Assembly (NCBI GenBank): GCA_028819075.1
Contig: JAPPMM010000054.1
Coordinates: 1 to 42,119, forward strand
DNA: 42,119 nt
Direction of reading: 5' to 3'
DNA from: Gammaproteobacteria bacterium
GTDB lineage: Bacteria > Gemmatimonadota > Gemmatimonadetes > Longimicrobiales > Gaopeijiaceae
This document shows, piece after piece, positions 1-8,069 of the stretch. Position 1 is the first letter of the stretch. Every line of letters begins with the position of its first letter. The notes below the pieces were generated by a model. That model saw only the letters and a program-made list of their open reading frames with translations, was not told the origin of the DNA and searched no databases. The translations under genes and the position numbers were made by a program.

Positions 1-625
1 GCTTTCGCGGCACGGTCCAGCAGGGTCCAGTACAACGGCAGGAAACGCAGATCGTACAGCCCTGTAAGACTTTATACGATTTCCTGCCGGGATGTGTACC
101 TCTGAGGTTCCGCTTCTTCCACATGCGCACCGTCCGCTCCAGCTTCGCCGCCGAGCCCGCGCGCGCGAACTCGAGCAGCTCCGCCTCGCGCTCGGGGGTC
201 GCAACCCGGGTGAGCGCCCGCACCTTGGCGTACGAGATGGTGCCGTGTTTCAGAGCGTCCGCGGTTTGAGGCAGGCGCTCGAGCGCGCGGGCGGTCCGCA
301 CCCGTTCGCGGGCCGTCCCGATCTTCGTGCCGGTCCTCCAGGCCAGCCATTCGGCGCAGGAGGAGTAGCCGCCGTCCTTCCACCCGCCCCGCCGGTCGAA
401 CTCGGCGATGAGGGTCATCATGCGCGCCTCGGCGGAGTTGATGCGGGCCGCCAATTCGGCGATGCGCTCGCCCAGCTTGCGGAGTTCGTCGTCGTCTCCC
501 GAGGGCTCGGGACCGGACGGCGCAGGGTTGGCGTCGAGCCGGACACCCGTCGGTTCCCGCACCATCGCGGGCCCCGGAAAAGACCTTCGGCGAGCGTCGC
601 AGAAGGAGTTCGCCGATGCGATCAT
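1..625 (-). CDS. DUF222 domain protein (HNH endonuclease type), 3' part outside the window
   Basis: Reading from ATG at 625 towards the left edge gives 208 open codons. GGGAGG lies five bases before the start. Residues about 45-168 match the N-terminal DUF222 region seen in many HNH-endonuclease proteins: a helical segment with ELAARINSAEARMMTLIAEF, then RRGGW, SCAEWLAWRTG, TAREKV-like TARERVRTARALERLP, and ISYAKVRALTRVATPE. The family normally runs to 400-500 residues with an HNH motif near the C-terminus, which would lie outside this window. After residue about 170 (MWKKR) the family pattern stops and the rest (RNLRGTHPGRKSYKVLQG) does not look like DUF222, so the gene may be broken near position 110. 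In another frame, positions 1-50 read LYDLRFLPLYWTLLDRAAK, faintly like the PLYW-LLD motif of IS4-type transposases. The family call is firm; intactness is not. Confidence 0.75.
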   Translation of the reverse strand, partial: MIASANSFCDARRRSFPGPAMVREPTGVRLDANPAPSGPEPSGDDDELRKLGERIAELAARINSAEARMMTLIAEFDRRGGWKDGGYSSCAEWLAWRTGTKIGTARERVRTARALERLPQTADALKHGTISYAKVRALTRVATPEREAELLEFARAGSAAKLERTVRMWKKRNLRGTHPGRKSYKVLQGCTICVSCRCTGPCWTVPRK

Positions 626-840
626 CGGTCCTCCCAACGTGAAATTGGACAGTGACTTACGTACAAATATAACGCCACCGAAATCGGCCTCTCAGATTGC
701 CCTGTAGTGGCCGAAGCGGGGTTGGGAGACCATCGGAGGAGGAAGCCGCCTGCGAATGCCGTCAGCGAGTCCTGCAGCGCCTCCGGCAGGTCAGGGAAGA
801 TTGAATCTCGGACCCCGCCGAATCGCTGGCTCCAGATTCG
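622..840 (-). pseudogene. Possible remnant reading frame upstream of the DUF222 gene
   Basis: This minus-strand frame is open from a stop at 841-843 to TGA at 622-624, where it overlaps the DUF222 start as ATGA. It reads smoothly (for example GGVRDSIFPDLPEALQDSL, then FAGGFLLRWSPNP) but its first 60 codons contain no ATG, GTG or TTG. The 5' edge coincides with one copy of the 42-bp repeat at 839-880. It may be the tail of a gene interrupted by the repeat, or chance. I recognise no family. Confidence 0.2.
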
Positions 841-880
841 TCAATGGCAGAATGGGACATGCGCATGCGAATTCGGGACG
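839..880. repeat. 42-bp imperfect direct repeat, copy 1
   Basis: This copy starts CGTCAATGGCAGAATGGGAC and ends GCGAATTCGGGACG. It matches copy 2 at 942-983 at 37 of 42 positions, and all five differences are transitions. It contains the palindrome ATGCGCAT. The two copies start 103 bases apart in the same orientation. Such spacing recalls multiple terminal repeats of transposable elements or regulatory repeats, but no transposase lies nearby. Confidence 0.7.
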
Positions 881-941
881 CGGCGCGCGGGTCTGCAGCC
901 GACCCTCAGCCAACAACCCGCCAATGGCGCGCGGGACCACC

Positions 942-983
942 CGTCAATAGCAGAATGAGACACGCGCATGTGAATTCGGGATG
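942..983. repeat. 42-bp imperfect direct repeat, copy 2
   Basis: This copy starts CGTCAATAGCAGAATGAGAC and ends GTGAATTCGGGATG, in the same orientation as copy 1 at 839-880. The first copy's ATGCGCAT palindrome is altered here to ACGCGCAT. It is followed by GC-rich sequence without a recognised gene. Confidence 0.7.
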
Positions 984-1315
984 CTTCGGAGGGGACGCAC
1001 GGGGCGGTATACCGACAGTGCAGTCCATTGAGCAGAGAGACAGGCGTCCCCGGCGGATCTGCCATAGGCTCCGGGAGCACTACCACGATTCGCCATACCG
1101 TCCATGATCATGGACGTGAAGGTGTGTCAAGTATCTGTTACTGAACCGTATAGGTCCGCGACATGTCTTTCCGAATGCGCGGCACTGTGCCACTTCCGGT
1201 ACGGCGCATCCTCGGGAAGCTCGGCAACGACATCCGCGATGCACGTCCGCGCCGCCGCATCCGCACATCGACGCTGGCCGAGTGCGCGCTGATCCCGGCC
1301 CGAATGGCGTCGAGC

Positions 1316-2383
1316 CTACCTCGGCGTGAAGTCCTCCCCGTCGCCCAGGCTGCGCACGAAGGCGGCGAGCAGGTTCGCGGCGGCGTCCAGGTCGCTGGTG
1401 CTGACGATCTCGTTGGGCGAGTGCATGTAGCGGTTGGGAACCGACACCAGCCCGGTTGGGACCCCGGTGCGCACCAGGTGGATGCCGTCCGCGTCGGTGC
1501 GGGTGGCGCGCGGGGCCGCCTGGATGCTGTAGGAGATGCCTTCGGCCTCGGCGACCCGGGCCAGACGGTCGAACACCACTGGGTGCGCTGCGGAACCCCG
1601 GCTCAGCACCGGTCCGCCCCCCAGCTTGTGCTCGCCCAGTTCCTTCTTGTTGATGTCCGGAGCATCGGTGCTGAACGTGACATCGACGACCAGCGCCACA
1701 TCCGGATCCACGGAATAGGCGCTGGGGCGCGCCCCTCCTCCCGAATAGCCGATCTCCTCCTGCACCGTGGCAACCGCCACCGCACCTGCGGGACCCGGGG
1801 ATTCAGCCAGCCTGCGCAGCGCTTCCAGCACCACGTAGGCGCCGATGCGGTTGTCGATCGCGCGCGAAGCGATGCGGTCGCCGGCGAGCCTTACCAGCGA
1901 TGCGGCCACGACCGCCGAGTCTCCCACCCGCAGCCCGAGCTCCCCGGCTGCGTCGCGGTCGCCGGCCCCCACGTCGATCCACAGATCACGGACCTTGCTC
2001 GCCTTGGTCCGGTCCGATGCCTTCATCAGGTGAATCGGCTTCTTGCCGATGACCCCGGGCACTTCCCCGGCGCCGCCGAGGATGCGCACCCGCTGGCCCA
2101 CCAGCACCTGCGCGTCCCATCCGCCGATGGTGTCGAAGTAGAGGAAGCCGTCCTTGTCGATGTGGGTGATCTGCAGGCCGATCTCGTCGATGTGCCCGGC
2201 CATCATCACCCGCGGCCTGCCCTCCGGATTCACCGACGCGAAGGAGTTTCCGGTCACGTCGGTCCAGACGCGATCCGCGAAGCCTTCGGCGCGCTGCCGC
2301 CACACGCGCGCGGCCTGCACCTCGAAGCCCGAGGGGCCGGGAGCGTTGAGAAGGTGTTCGAGGAAATCGATCGCCGGGGTCAT
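1316..2383 (-). CDS. M42 family metallopeptidase (glutamyl/deblocking aminopeptidase type)
   Basis: A 355-residue cytoplasmic dinuclear-metal aminopeptidase that would trim peptides from the N-terminus. The M42 signature residues are all present: H64 and D66 in AGHIDEIG, bridging D177 in RAIDNRIG, catalytic E209 and E210 in VQEEIGYSG, D234 in VVDVTF, and H321 in RYMHSPNE. I chose the ATG at 2383 because GGAG sits seven bases upstream and the N-terminus then fits the family. An ATG at 2401 overlaps the fxsA stop as TGATG and would add six residues. The gene follows fxsA on the minus strand and is probably cotranscribed with it. Assignment to M42 is secure; the exact substrate is not visible in the sequence. 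Confidence 0.93.
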   Translation of the reverse strand: MTPAIDFLEHLLNAPGPSGFEVQAARVWRQRAEGFADRVWTDVTGNSFASVNPEGRPRVMMAGHIDEIGLQITHIDKDGFLYFDTIGGWDAQVLVGQRVRILGGAGEVPGVIGKKPIHLMKASDRTKASKVRDLWIDVGAGDRDAAGELGLRVGDSAVVAASLVRLAGDRIASRAIDNRIGAYVVLEALRRLAESPGPAGAVAVATVQEEIGYSGGGARPSAYSVDPDVALVVDVTFSTDAPDINKKELGEHKLGGGPVLSRGSAAHPVVFDRLARVAEAEGISYSIQAAPRATRTDADGIHLVRTGVPTGLVSVPNRYMHSPNEIVSTSDLDAAANLLAAFVRSLGDGEDFTPR

Positions 2384-2400
2384 GGGTTGGCTCCGGGTCA

Positions 2401-3087
2401 TCAATGGTTGCGTCGCTTTTCCTGGATGATTTCGCCTGGGCGGGATCGCGGCGCCTCGTCATCGGAGCCCGCGTCGGCCCCGAAGGGTCCACGCCTGGTC
2501 CCCAATCCCCATCCGGACGCCCCGCCCGCACCTGCCGACGCCCCGCCCGCACCTGCCGACGCCCCGCCCGCACCTGCCGACGCCCCGCTCGCGCCCGGTT
2601 GCGCCCCGCCCGCACCCGATTGCGCGCCACCGGCGCCCCGATGCGCTCCTCCAGCGCCAGACCGCGCCCCGCCGGCTCCCGGAAACCCGCCAATGGTGGT
2701 CACCCGCAGCGACCCGTCGGCCAGTTGGCGCTCGATGCGGCGCTGAATCCGCTTCTGGATCCAGCGCCGGCTCGGGGGCAGCAGCAGCGAGAACCCGACG
2801 ACATCGGTGAGCAGCCCCGGGGTGAGCAGGAGCGCGCCTCCCAGCAGGATGCAGAGCCCGTCCATCAGCGCCCGCCCGGGTACGCCGCCCCGAGCCAGCC
2901 GCTGCTGGAACGACCAAAGCGCGCGCAGCCCCTCGCGGCGCGCCAGCCACGCCCCCGCAACTCCCGTGAGCACACAAAGCGACAGCGTGGGCAAAAGTCC
3001 GATCGCGCCCCCGAGACGGATCAGGAGGAAGAGTTCGAGCAGCGGGACCGCCACGAAGATGAGCGCGAGCCTGGACAGTATCGACAT
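2401..3087 (-). CDS. fxsA: FxsA family membrane protein with Gly/Ala-rich repeat tail
   Basis: 228 residues. The first 130 match FxsA, a small inner-membrane protein known in E. coli for suppressing F-plasmid exclusion of phage T7. Its cellular job is otherwise unclear. Three or four hydrophobic segments are visible: residues 5-25, 27-48 and about 75-100, the last with LLLTPGLLTDVVGF, a family hallmark. The C-terminal 95 residues are unlike the family: a run of GAGGA-type heptads encoded by 21-bp tandem repeats, then a charged tail. The start ATG at 3087 is the natural family start but has no strong ribosome site. It is divergent from ispH across 145 bases and likely leads a two-gene unit with the M42 peptidase. 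Confidence 0.88.
   Translation of the reverse strand: MSILSRLALIFVAVPLLELFLLIRLGGAIGLLPTLSLCVLTGVAGAWLARREGLRALWSFQQRLARGGVPGRALMDGLCILLGGALLLTPGLLTDVVGFSLLLPPSRRWIQKRIQRRIERQLADGSLRVTTIGGFPGAGGARSGAGGAHRGAGGAQSGAGGAQPGASGASAGAGGASAGAGGASAGAGGASGWGLGTRRGPFGADAGSDDEAPRSRPGEIIQEKRRNH
2524..2586. repeat. 21-bp tandem repeat inside fxsA, three perfect copies
   Basis: The unit GCCCGCACCTGCCGACGCCC plus one further C occurs three times without change at 2524-2544, 2545-2565 and 2566-2586. Degenerate copies continue to about 2690. On the minus strand each unit encodes seven residues of the type GASAGAG, so copy-number changes keep the frame. The lack of sequence variation suggests recent expansion. 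Confidence 0.9.
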
Positions 3088-3232
3088 GGGAAGGCTCTAC
3101 ACCGGCGCGGTGATTCCGGTGCCGAGAGCGCCCGCCGAGATGCCGGGCCAACGCCGCCGAGCGGTCGCGCAGCAGGCCCACATCCCGCAACGCGCAGCTT
3201 GATCGGCAGCCTCGGCTTCGCTTACTTGCCGT

Positions 3233-4522
3233 ATGGAGCAGACCTACTTCCGGAAGGGGTTCGGCCTGAAAACCCAGGTCAAACCCATCATCGACGCCGA
3301 GTACCACTCGCAGCTCGTGGATCGCATCCGCGCCCGCGGCTACACCGACGTCTTCGGCGACATCACCGTGCGTCTGGCGCAGGAGTTCGGGTTCTGCTAC
3401 GGGGTCGACCGCGCCATCGACTACGCGTACGAGACCGTGACCAAGTTTCCCGGCAGGAACATCTACCTGGTCGGGGAGATCATCCACAACCCGCATGTGA
3501 ACCAGCGCATGCGCGAGATGGGCATCCGCTTCCTCTATCCGCGCGAGAACCAGAGCTTCGACTTCTCGCACCTCACGCCCAGGGATGTGGTGCTGATTCC
3601 GGCGTTCGGCGTTACGCGCCACGACTTCAGCACGCTGCGCGAGATCGGCTGCCTGCTGGTGGATACCACGTGCGGCTCGGTGCTGAATGTGTGGAAGCGG
3701 GTCGAGCGGTACGCGCGCGACGGCTTCACGGCCATCGTGCACGGCAAGTACACGCACGAGGAGTCCCGCGCGACCGCGTCCCAGGTCACGCTGTACGACG
3801 GCGGCAAGTACCTGATCGTGCGCAACATGGAGGAGGCGGAGCTGGTGTGCGCCTACATCGCGCACCGTCCCGGGAGCATGTCGACCGCAGAGTTCAAGGA
3901 GCACTTCCGCGACAAGGCCACGCCCGGATTCGACCCGGAGCTGGACCTGAGCAAGGTCGGAGTGGCGAACCAGACCACCATGCTGGCCAACGAGTCGCTG
4001 GCAATCGCCGCAAGAATTCGCAAGGCGATGGTGGAGGGACACGGAGAGGAGTACGCCAGCGAGCGGTTTCGCTCATTCGACACCATCTGCTCGGCAACCC
4101 AGGAGCGGCAGGATGCGGTGGAGGCGATGATGTCGCAGCCGCCGGACGTGATGATCGTGATCGGCGGCTACAACTCGTCGAACACCAACCATCTGGCCGC
4201 CATGTGCCGCCAGTATACCGTGACCTACCACGTCGAGGATGCGGTGTGTATCGACACGACGACGGGCCTGGTGCGCCACAAGCCCGAACTCGACCCGCAC
4301 GCCGCCGAGGTGGTCGCCCGTGACTGGCTCCCGGAGGGTCCCTTCGAGCTAGGCATCACGGCCGGCGCCTCCACCCCGAACAACAAGATCGGCGAGGCGC
4401 TGGCGCGCGTGCTGGCGATCCGGGGGGAGTTGCCGACAGAAGAAGCGGCTGACCAGGCCGGCAACGGTACACGCGTGCCGAGGGTGCTGCCGCAGGCCGG
4501 GAGCCGTTCGGCCTCTCCCTAG
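3233..4522 (+). CDS. ispH: 4-hydroxy-3-methylbut-2-enyl diphosphate reductase (long IspH form)
   Basis: Catalyses the last step of the MEP isoprenoid pathway, reducing HMBPP to IPP and DMAPP with a [4Fe-4S] cluster. The three cluster cysteines are C55 (FGFCYGV), C147 (DTTCGSV) and C286 (DTICSATQERQ). Substrate-binding H85 (EIIHNPHVN), H170 (IVHGKY) and the HEE motif at 175-177 are also visible, and the C-terminus carries GITAGASTPNNKIGE. At 429 residues it is longer than the roughly 316-residue E. coli form and matches the roughly 400-residue cyanobacterial/plant type, including the longer N-terminus. No clear ribosome site precedes the ATG. Its stop overlaps that of the convergent lpd gene within CTAG at 4519-4522. 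Confidence 0.96.
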   Translation: MEQTYFRKGFGLKTQVKPIIDAEYHSQLVDRIRARGYTDVFGDITVRLAQEFGFCYGVDRAIDYAYETVTKFPGRNIYLVGEIIHNPHVNQRMREMGIRFLYPRENQSFDFSHLTPRDVVLIPAFGVTRHDFSTLREIGCLLVDTTCGSVLNVWKRVERYARDGFTAIVHGKYTHEESRATASQVTLYDGGKYLIVRNMEEAELVCAYIAHRPGSMSTAEFKEHFRDKATPGFDPELDLSKVGVANQTTMLANESLAIAARIRKAMVEGHGEEYASERFRSFDTICSATQERQDAVEAMMSQPPDVMIVIGGYNSSNTNHLAAMCRQYTVTYHVEDAVCIDTTTGLVRHKPELDPHAAEVVARDWLPEGPFELGITAGASTPNNKIGEALARVLAIRGELPTEEAADQAGNGTRVPRVLPQAGSRSASP

Positions 4523-5928
4523 ATGTGAATCGCCCTTCCCAGCGCTGACAGCGCGCCTTCCGCCACGGCCTCGGAGAGGGTCGGGTGCGGGTGCATCGCC
4601 TTCTCCATCTCCTCGACGGTCGCCTCAAGGTGGCGTCCCACCACGAACTCGGCGATGAGTTCGGTGGCGCCCGGACCCACGATGTGCGCGCCCAGGATCT
4701 CCGAGTAGCGCGTGTCGCGGATCACCTTCAGGAATCCCTCCGAGTCGCCGGCGGCCAGCGCGCGCCCGTTGCCCACCCACGGGAACCTGCCCACCTCGAT
4801 GTCGTGTCCGGCTTCTCGGGCCTGGGCCTCCGTGAGCCCCACGGACGCCACTTCGGGGTGGCAGTAGGTGCAGTTGGGGATGTTGCCGTAGTCGACGGTC
4901 CCGTGTCCGGCTCCGGCGATGTGCTCCACGGCCACGATGCCCTCGTGTGAACCCTTGTGGGCGAGCAGGGGCGGGCCGGCGCAGTCGCCGATCGCGAAGA
5001 TGCCGGGCACGCTGGTCTCCATGTGCTCGTTGACCTCGACGAAACCGTCGCTGGTGGTGGCCACCCCGGCCCTGTCCAGCCCGATGTCCTCGATGTTGGG
5101 GACGCGCCCGACGGCGGAAAGGACGTAGTCGGCCTCGAGGACCCGCTCTTCCCCGTCGCCGTCCTTTACCGTCAGCCGGACGCCGCCGTCGTGGATTTCG
5201 GTGTTCTGGAGGGCCGTGCTGGTGAGGATCTTCATCCCCCGCCGCTTGTAGCTCTTCGCCACGGCCTCCGAGACCTCTTCATCCTCGACGGGAAGAATGC
5301 GGTCGAGCATCTCCACCACCGTGACCTTCGAGCCGTAGGCGTCGTAAATGTCCGCGAACTCGATGCCCACGGCGCCCGCGCCCACGATGACCAGGTGCCC
5401 GGGGGCGTCGGCCTGGAAGAGGGCGTGCGTGGACGACCAGATGCGCTCGCCGTCGATGACGAGGACGGGGATGTCGCGGGGCCGGGAACCGGTGGCGATG
5501 ATGACGTTGCGTCCGTGGTAGCGCTGCGATTCTCCGTCCTCGCCGCGCACCTCGACGGTGCCTCCTCCGGCCAGCCGGCCGTAGCCCTTGATGTGGGTAA
5601 CGCCGTTCTTCTTGAACAGATGGCCGATGCCGCGCACCAGCCGCGAGGCGACGTTGCGGCTGCGCTTCTGGGCGGGCCCCAGATCCACCCCCATCTCGCC
5701 CAGCATGATGCCGTGCTGCTTCGCCTTCTTCAACTGGCCGACCAGCAGCGCGCTGGAGAGCAGGGCCTTGGTGGGAATGCAGCCCACGTTCAGGCAAACC
5801 CCGCCCAGCTCCTCGTACTCGACGCAGGCCGCGCTCAGCCCGAGCTGGGCCGCGCGGATGGCCGCGACGTAGCCGCCCGGGCCGCTGCCGATGACGATCA
5901 CGTCGAAATTCTTTTCGGCGTCGGTCAC
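4519..5928 (-). CDS. lpdA: Dihydrolipoyl dehydrogenase
   Basis: 469-residue flavoprotein that reoxidises dihydrolipoamide with NAD+ as the E3 component of 2-oxoacid dehydrogenase and glycine cleavage complexes. Visible features are the FAD-binding GSGPGG at 14-19, the redox disulfide C45/C50 in GGVCLNVGCIP, the NAD-binding GAGAVG, the second FAD motif GIFAIGD, and the C-terminal HPHPTLSE supplying H448 and E453 of the catalytic dyad. The start is GTG at 5928, chosen because GGAGGTG stands seven bases upstream. No E1 or E2 gene is adjacent, so it probably serves complexes encoded elsewhere. Length and motifs are typical. Confidence 0.96.
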   Translation of the reverse strand: MTDAEKNFDVIVIGSGPGGYVAAIRAAQLGLSAACVEYEELGGVCLNVGCIPTKALLSSALLVGQLKKAKQHGIMLGEMGVDLGPAQKRSRNVASRLVRGIGHLFKKNGVTHIKGYGRLAGGGTVEVRGEDGESQRYHGRNVIIATGSRPRDIPVLVIDGERIWSSTHALFQADAPGHLVIVGAGAVGIEFADIYDAYGSKVTVVEMLDRILPVEDEEVSEAVAKSYKRRGMKILTSTALQNTEIHDGGVRLTVKDGDGEERVLEADYVLSAVGRVPNIEDIGLDRAGVATTSDGFVEVNEHMETSVPGIFAIGDCAGPPLLAHKGSHEGIVAVEHIAGAGHGTVDYGNIPNCTYCHPEVASVGLTEAQAREAGHDIEVGRFPWVGNGRALAAGDSEGFLKVIRDTRYSEILGAHIVGPGATELIAEFVVGRHLEATVEEMEKAMHPHPTLSEAVAEGALSALGRAIHI

Positions 5929-6047
5929 TTCTTCACCTCCGATTCAATGCGGGAACCCCGAGAAGTCTAGGGGAGCCTGTGCGGGTTGCAACCCCCGTGC
6001 CGGGCTTCTTTGTGCGTTGCCGCACCCTCGTTATATTGCGCGTTCTT

Positions 6048-6121
6048 CGGGACGTGGCGCAGTCCGGTAGCGCACCTGAATGGGGTTCAGGGGGTCGCCG
6101 GTTCGAATCCGGCCGTCCCGA
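6048..6121 (+). tRNA. tRNA-Pro (anticodon GGG)
   Basis: A complete 74-base cloverleaf folds by eye: acceptor CGGGACG/CGTCCCG, D arm GCGC/GCGC, anticodon stem CCTGA/TCAGG with loop ATGGGGT placing GGG at 6082-6084, and T arm GCCGG-TTCGAAT-CCGGC. The discriminator base is A and CCA is not encoded. The C1-G72 first pair is typical of bacterial proline tRNAs. It reads CCC and CCU codons. Confidence 0.95.
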
Positions 6122-6179
6122 TTTTTCGGGTCAAGAGTGTCACGGACACGACGTTACCTCGTCCGGCAAGGAGCGCCTC

Positions 6180-8009
6180 ATGCGGCTGCACCTGAGTGTT
6201 CTCCCGGCTTTTCTCGCCTTGTACCTCGGATCGCCCGCCCTCTCCCTTGTGGGCAGTCCCCCTCCGGCCCAGGCCAGCGCGGGCGCGGTTTCGGCCGGCT
6301 TCAGCCATGTGTGCACCCTGGGAGGCGGCGGGGCGGCAAGCTGCTGGGGCACCAACGCCTACGGGCAACTGGGCGACGGGGGCACCGTCGACCGCGCCGA
6401 GCCGGCCCCGGTGTCCGGCGGCTTGAGCTTTCAGTCGATCTCGGTCGGGCACGGGCACGCCTGCGGCGTGACGGCCGACGGTGCCGTCCACTGCTGGGGC
6501 AGAAACGGGTACGGCGAGCTGGGTGACGGCTCCACCACCAACCGCGCCGAACCGGTGCGCGCGGCCGGAGATGTGACCTTCGAAGCGGTGGCGGCCGGCA
6601 CCAACCACACCTGCGCGCTCACCGGCGACGGCGAGGCGTACTGCTGGGGGCTGAACAGCTCGGCGCAACTGGGCGTGACGGCGGGCACCCCGAGCCTCGA
6701 ACCGGTCCGGGTTCCGGTGGACACCGAGTTCGAGTCGATTACCGCCGGCGTCGACCACACCTGCGCGCTGGCCGGAAACGGACGGGCCACCTGCTGGGGC
6801 TCGAACGACATGGGCGAACTGGGCGACAGCACCCGCGCCCTGGGCTCGGCGCAGCCGGGCGAGGTGGACGGTCCGAGATACGACGTGCTCTCCGCGGGGA
6901 GCAACCGCACCTGCGGGGTCACCGGTGGCGGCGACGCGTATTGCTGGGGCAACAACAACTACGGGGTGTTGGGGGACGGCACCGAGGAGCGCCGGGGCGG
7001 CCCCACTGAGGTGGCCGGCGGGCACGACTTCTCCACCATCTCCGCCGGCGGTGTGCACACCTGCGCGCTCAACGACGATGGCGAGGCGTACTGCTGGGGC
7101 CTGAACACCTTCGGCCAACTGGGCGACGGCTCGACCGACAACGCGCTGGAGCCGGTCGCGGTCGCGGGGGGGCACACCTTCGAGTCGATCTCGTCGGGCA
7201 ATTACGGCACCTGCGCGCTGACCGCCGCGGGCGAGGTCTACTGCTGGGGCCGGGTGGCCGGAATGGCCGGCTACGAGGAGGGCGAGGGGTCGATGACCGA
7301 GCCCACGCTCGTGGGCGGCGGGTCGTCTTCCGGTGAGACGGGCGCCGCGGGGACCGCAGACGCTGCTCCGGACGCGGCGGACAATGGCCGCGACTGGGCT
7401 GCGCTGGCCGCATCCTTCGGCGGCCTCTCCGCGCAGACCCCCGTGCGGACGGTCCAGCCCGGAGCCCCCGGTGAGGCCACGCGCGTGCTCGAGCCGGGCG
7501 AACTCGACGGCACCGAGCTTCCTCTGCACACGGAAGCCGATCTTCGCTTCATGCGCGGGATGATCCCGCATCACGCCCAGGCGCTGGACATGGTGGAGCT
7601 GCTCCGCGACCGCACGTCCAACCCGCGGCTGCATCGTCTGGCTCTGCGTATCGAGATCTCGCAGAAGGGCGAGATCGCGATGATGGAGCGCTGGCTGCGC
7701 GAGCGGGGCGAGGACGCCCCTGCGGGCATGGCGCACCACGGACACGACGGCATGATGGAGCTCATGCCGGGGATGCTCACGCCGGAGCAGATGGCGCAAT
7801 TGGCAGAGGCGCGCGCCGCCGAATTCGACCGCCTCTTCCTCGAGTTCATGATCAGCCACCACGAGGGCGCGCTGGTCATGGTCGAGGCATTGTTCGCGAG
7901 CCCGGGCGCGGGACAGGGGTCCGCCATCTACCACTTCGCGTCGGATGTGGAGGCGGACCAGGAGATGGAGATCCGGCGCATGCGCGCGCTGCTGGAGAGC
8001 GGCGGCTGA
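6180..8009 (+). CDS. Exported RCC1-repeat protein fused to a DUF305 domain
   Basis: 609 residues with a signal peptide. ATG at 6180 follows AAGGAG by six bases. Residues about 40-370 hold roughly seven to eight RCC1-type propeller repeats, each built on HTCAL..GEAYCWGLN..GQLGDGS, as in bacterial surface RCC1 proteins. The YCWG cysteines and the HxC cysteines recur once per repeat and could form blade disulfides. After a Pro/Ala/Gly linker, residues about 447-605 match DUF305, a helical-bundle family with ferritin-like topology and HH motifs: FMRGMIPHHAQALDM near the start, MAHHGHDGMM in the middle, and FMISHHEGALVM later. Some DUF305 proteins bind copper in the periplasm. I have not met this RCC1-DUF305 pairing as a standard architecture. 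It is followed closely by an LVIVD-repeat gene on the same strand. Confidence 0.85.
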   Translation: MRLHLSVLPAFLALYLGSPALSLVGSPPPAQASAGAVSAGFSHVCTLGGGGAASCWGTNAYGQLGDGGTVDRAEPAPVSGGLSFQSISVGHGHACGVTADGAVHCWGRNGYGELGDGSTTNRAEPVRAAGDVTFEAVAAGTNHTCALTGDGEAYCWGLNSSAQLGVTAGTPSLEPVRVPVDTEFESITAGVDHTCALAGNGRATCWGSNDMGELGDSTRALGSAQPGEVDGPRYDVLSAGSNRTCGVTGGGDAYCWGNNNYGVLGDGTEERRGGPTEVAGGHDFSTISAGGVHTCALNDDGEAYCWGLNTFGQLGDGSTDNALEPVAVAGGHTFESISSGNYGTCALTAAGEVYCWGRVAGMAGYEEGEGSMTEPTLVGGGSSSGETGAAGTADAAPDAADNGRDWAALAASFGGLSAQTPVRTVQPGAPGEATRVLEPGELDGTELPLHTEADLRFMRGMIPHHAQALDMVELLRDRTSNPRLHRLALRIEISQKGEIAMMERWLRERGEDAPAGMAHHGHDGMMELMPGMLTPEQMAQLAEARAAEFDRLFLEFMISHHEGALVMVEALFASPGAGQGSAIYHFASDVEADQEMEIRRMRALLESGG

Positions 8010-8069
8010 GGTGATTCACGCCCGCGCCACCCGACTCGGGCCCGGCGCGGAACCAGAAGGGAGAAGGGG

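Larger units (their letters stand above)
626..1315. other. Gene-poor gap with dispersed repeats
   Basis: About 690 bases separate the DUF222 gene from the M42 peptidase gene. Positions 640-690 are unusually AT-rich, with TATATT on the minus strand at about 665-670, a possible -10 for the DUF222 gene although no convincing -35 is seen. The 42-bp direct repeat pair occupies 839-983, with a weaker third partial match at about 918-938 (CCAATGGCGCGCGGGAC). Nothing coding is recognised between 984 and 1315. The small frames there overlap on both strands and resemble no family. Confidence 0.5.

Noticed and set aside
2404-4323. A 639-codon plus-strand frame overlapping fxsA and ispH
   Set aside because: Arg/Pro-rich frame with no family. 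It is antisense to fxsA and out of frame with ispH, which has its cluster cysteines.
6048-6121. tRNA-Pro as integration site for an island to its right
   Set aside because: No integrase and no repeat of the tRNA 3' end seen downstream in the window.
6116-6131. CCCGA-TTTT-TCGGG hairpin after the tRNA as a terminator
   Set aside because: The stem is only five pairs and overlaps the acceptor end of the tRNA, so a dedicated terminator is not supported.
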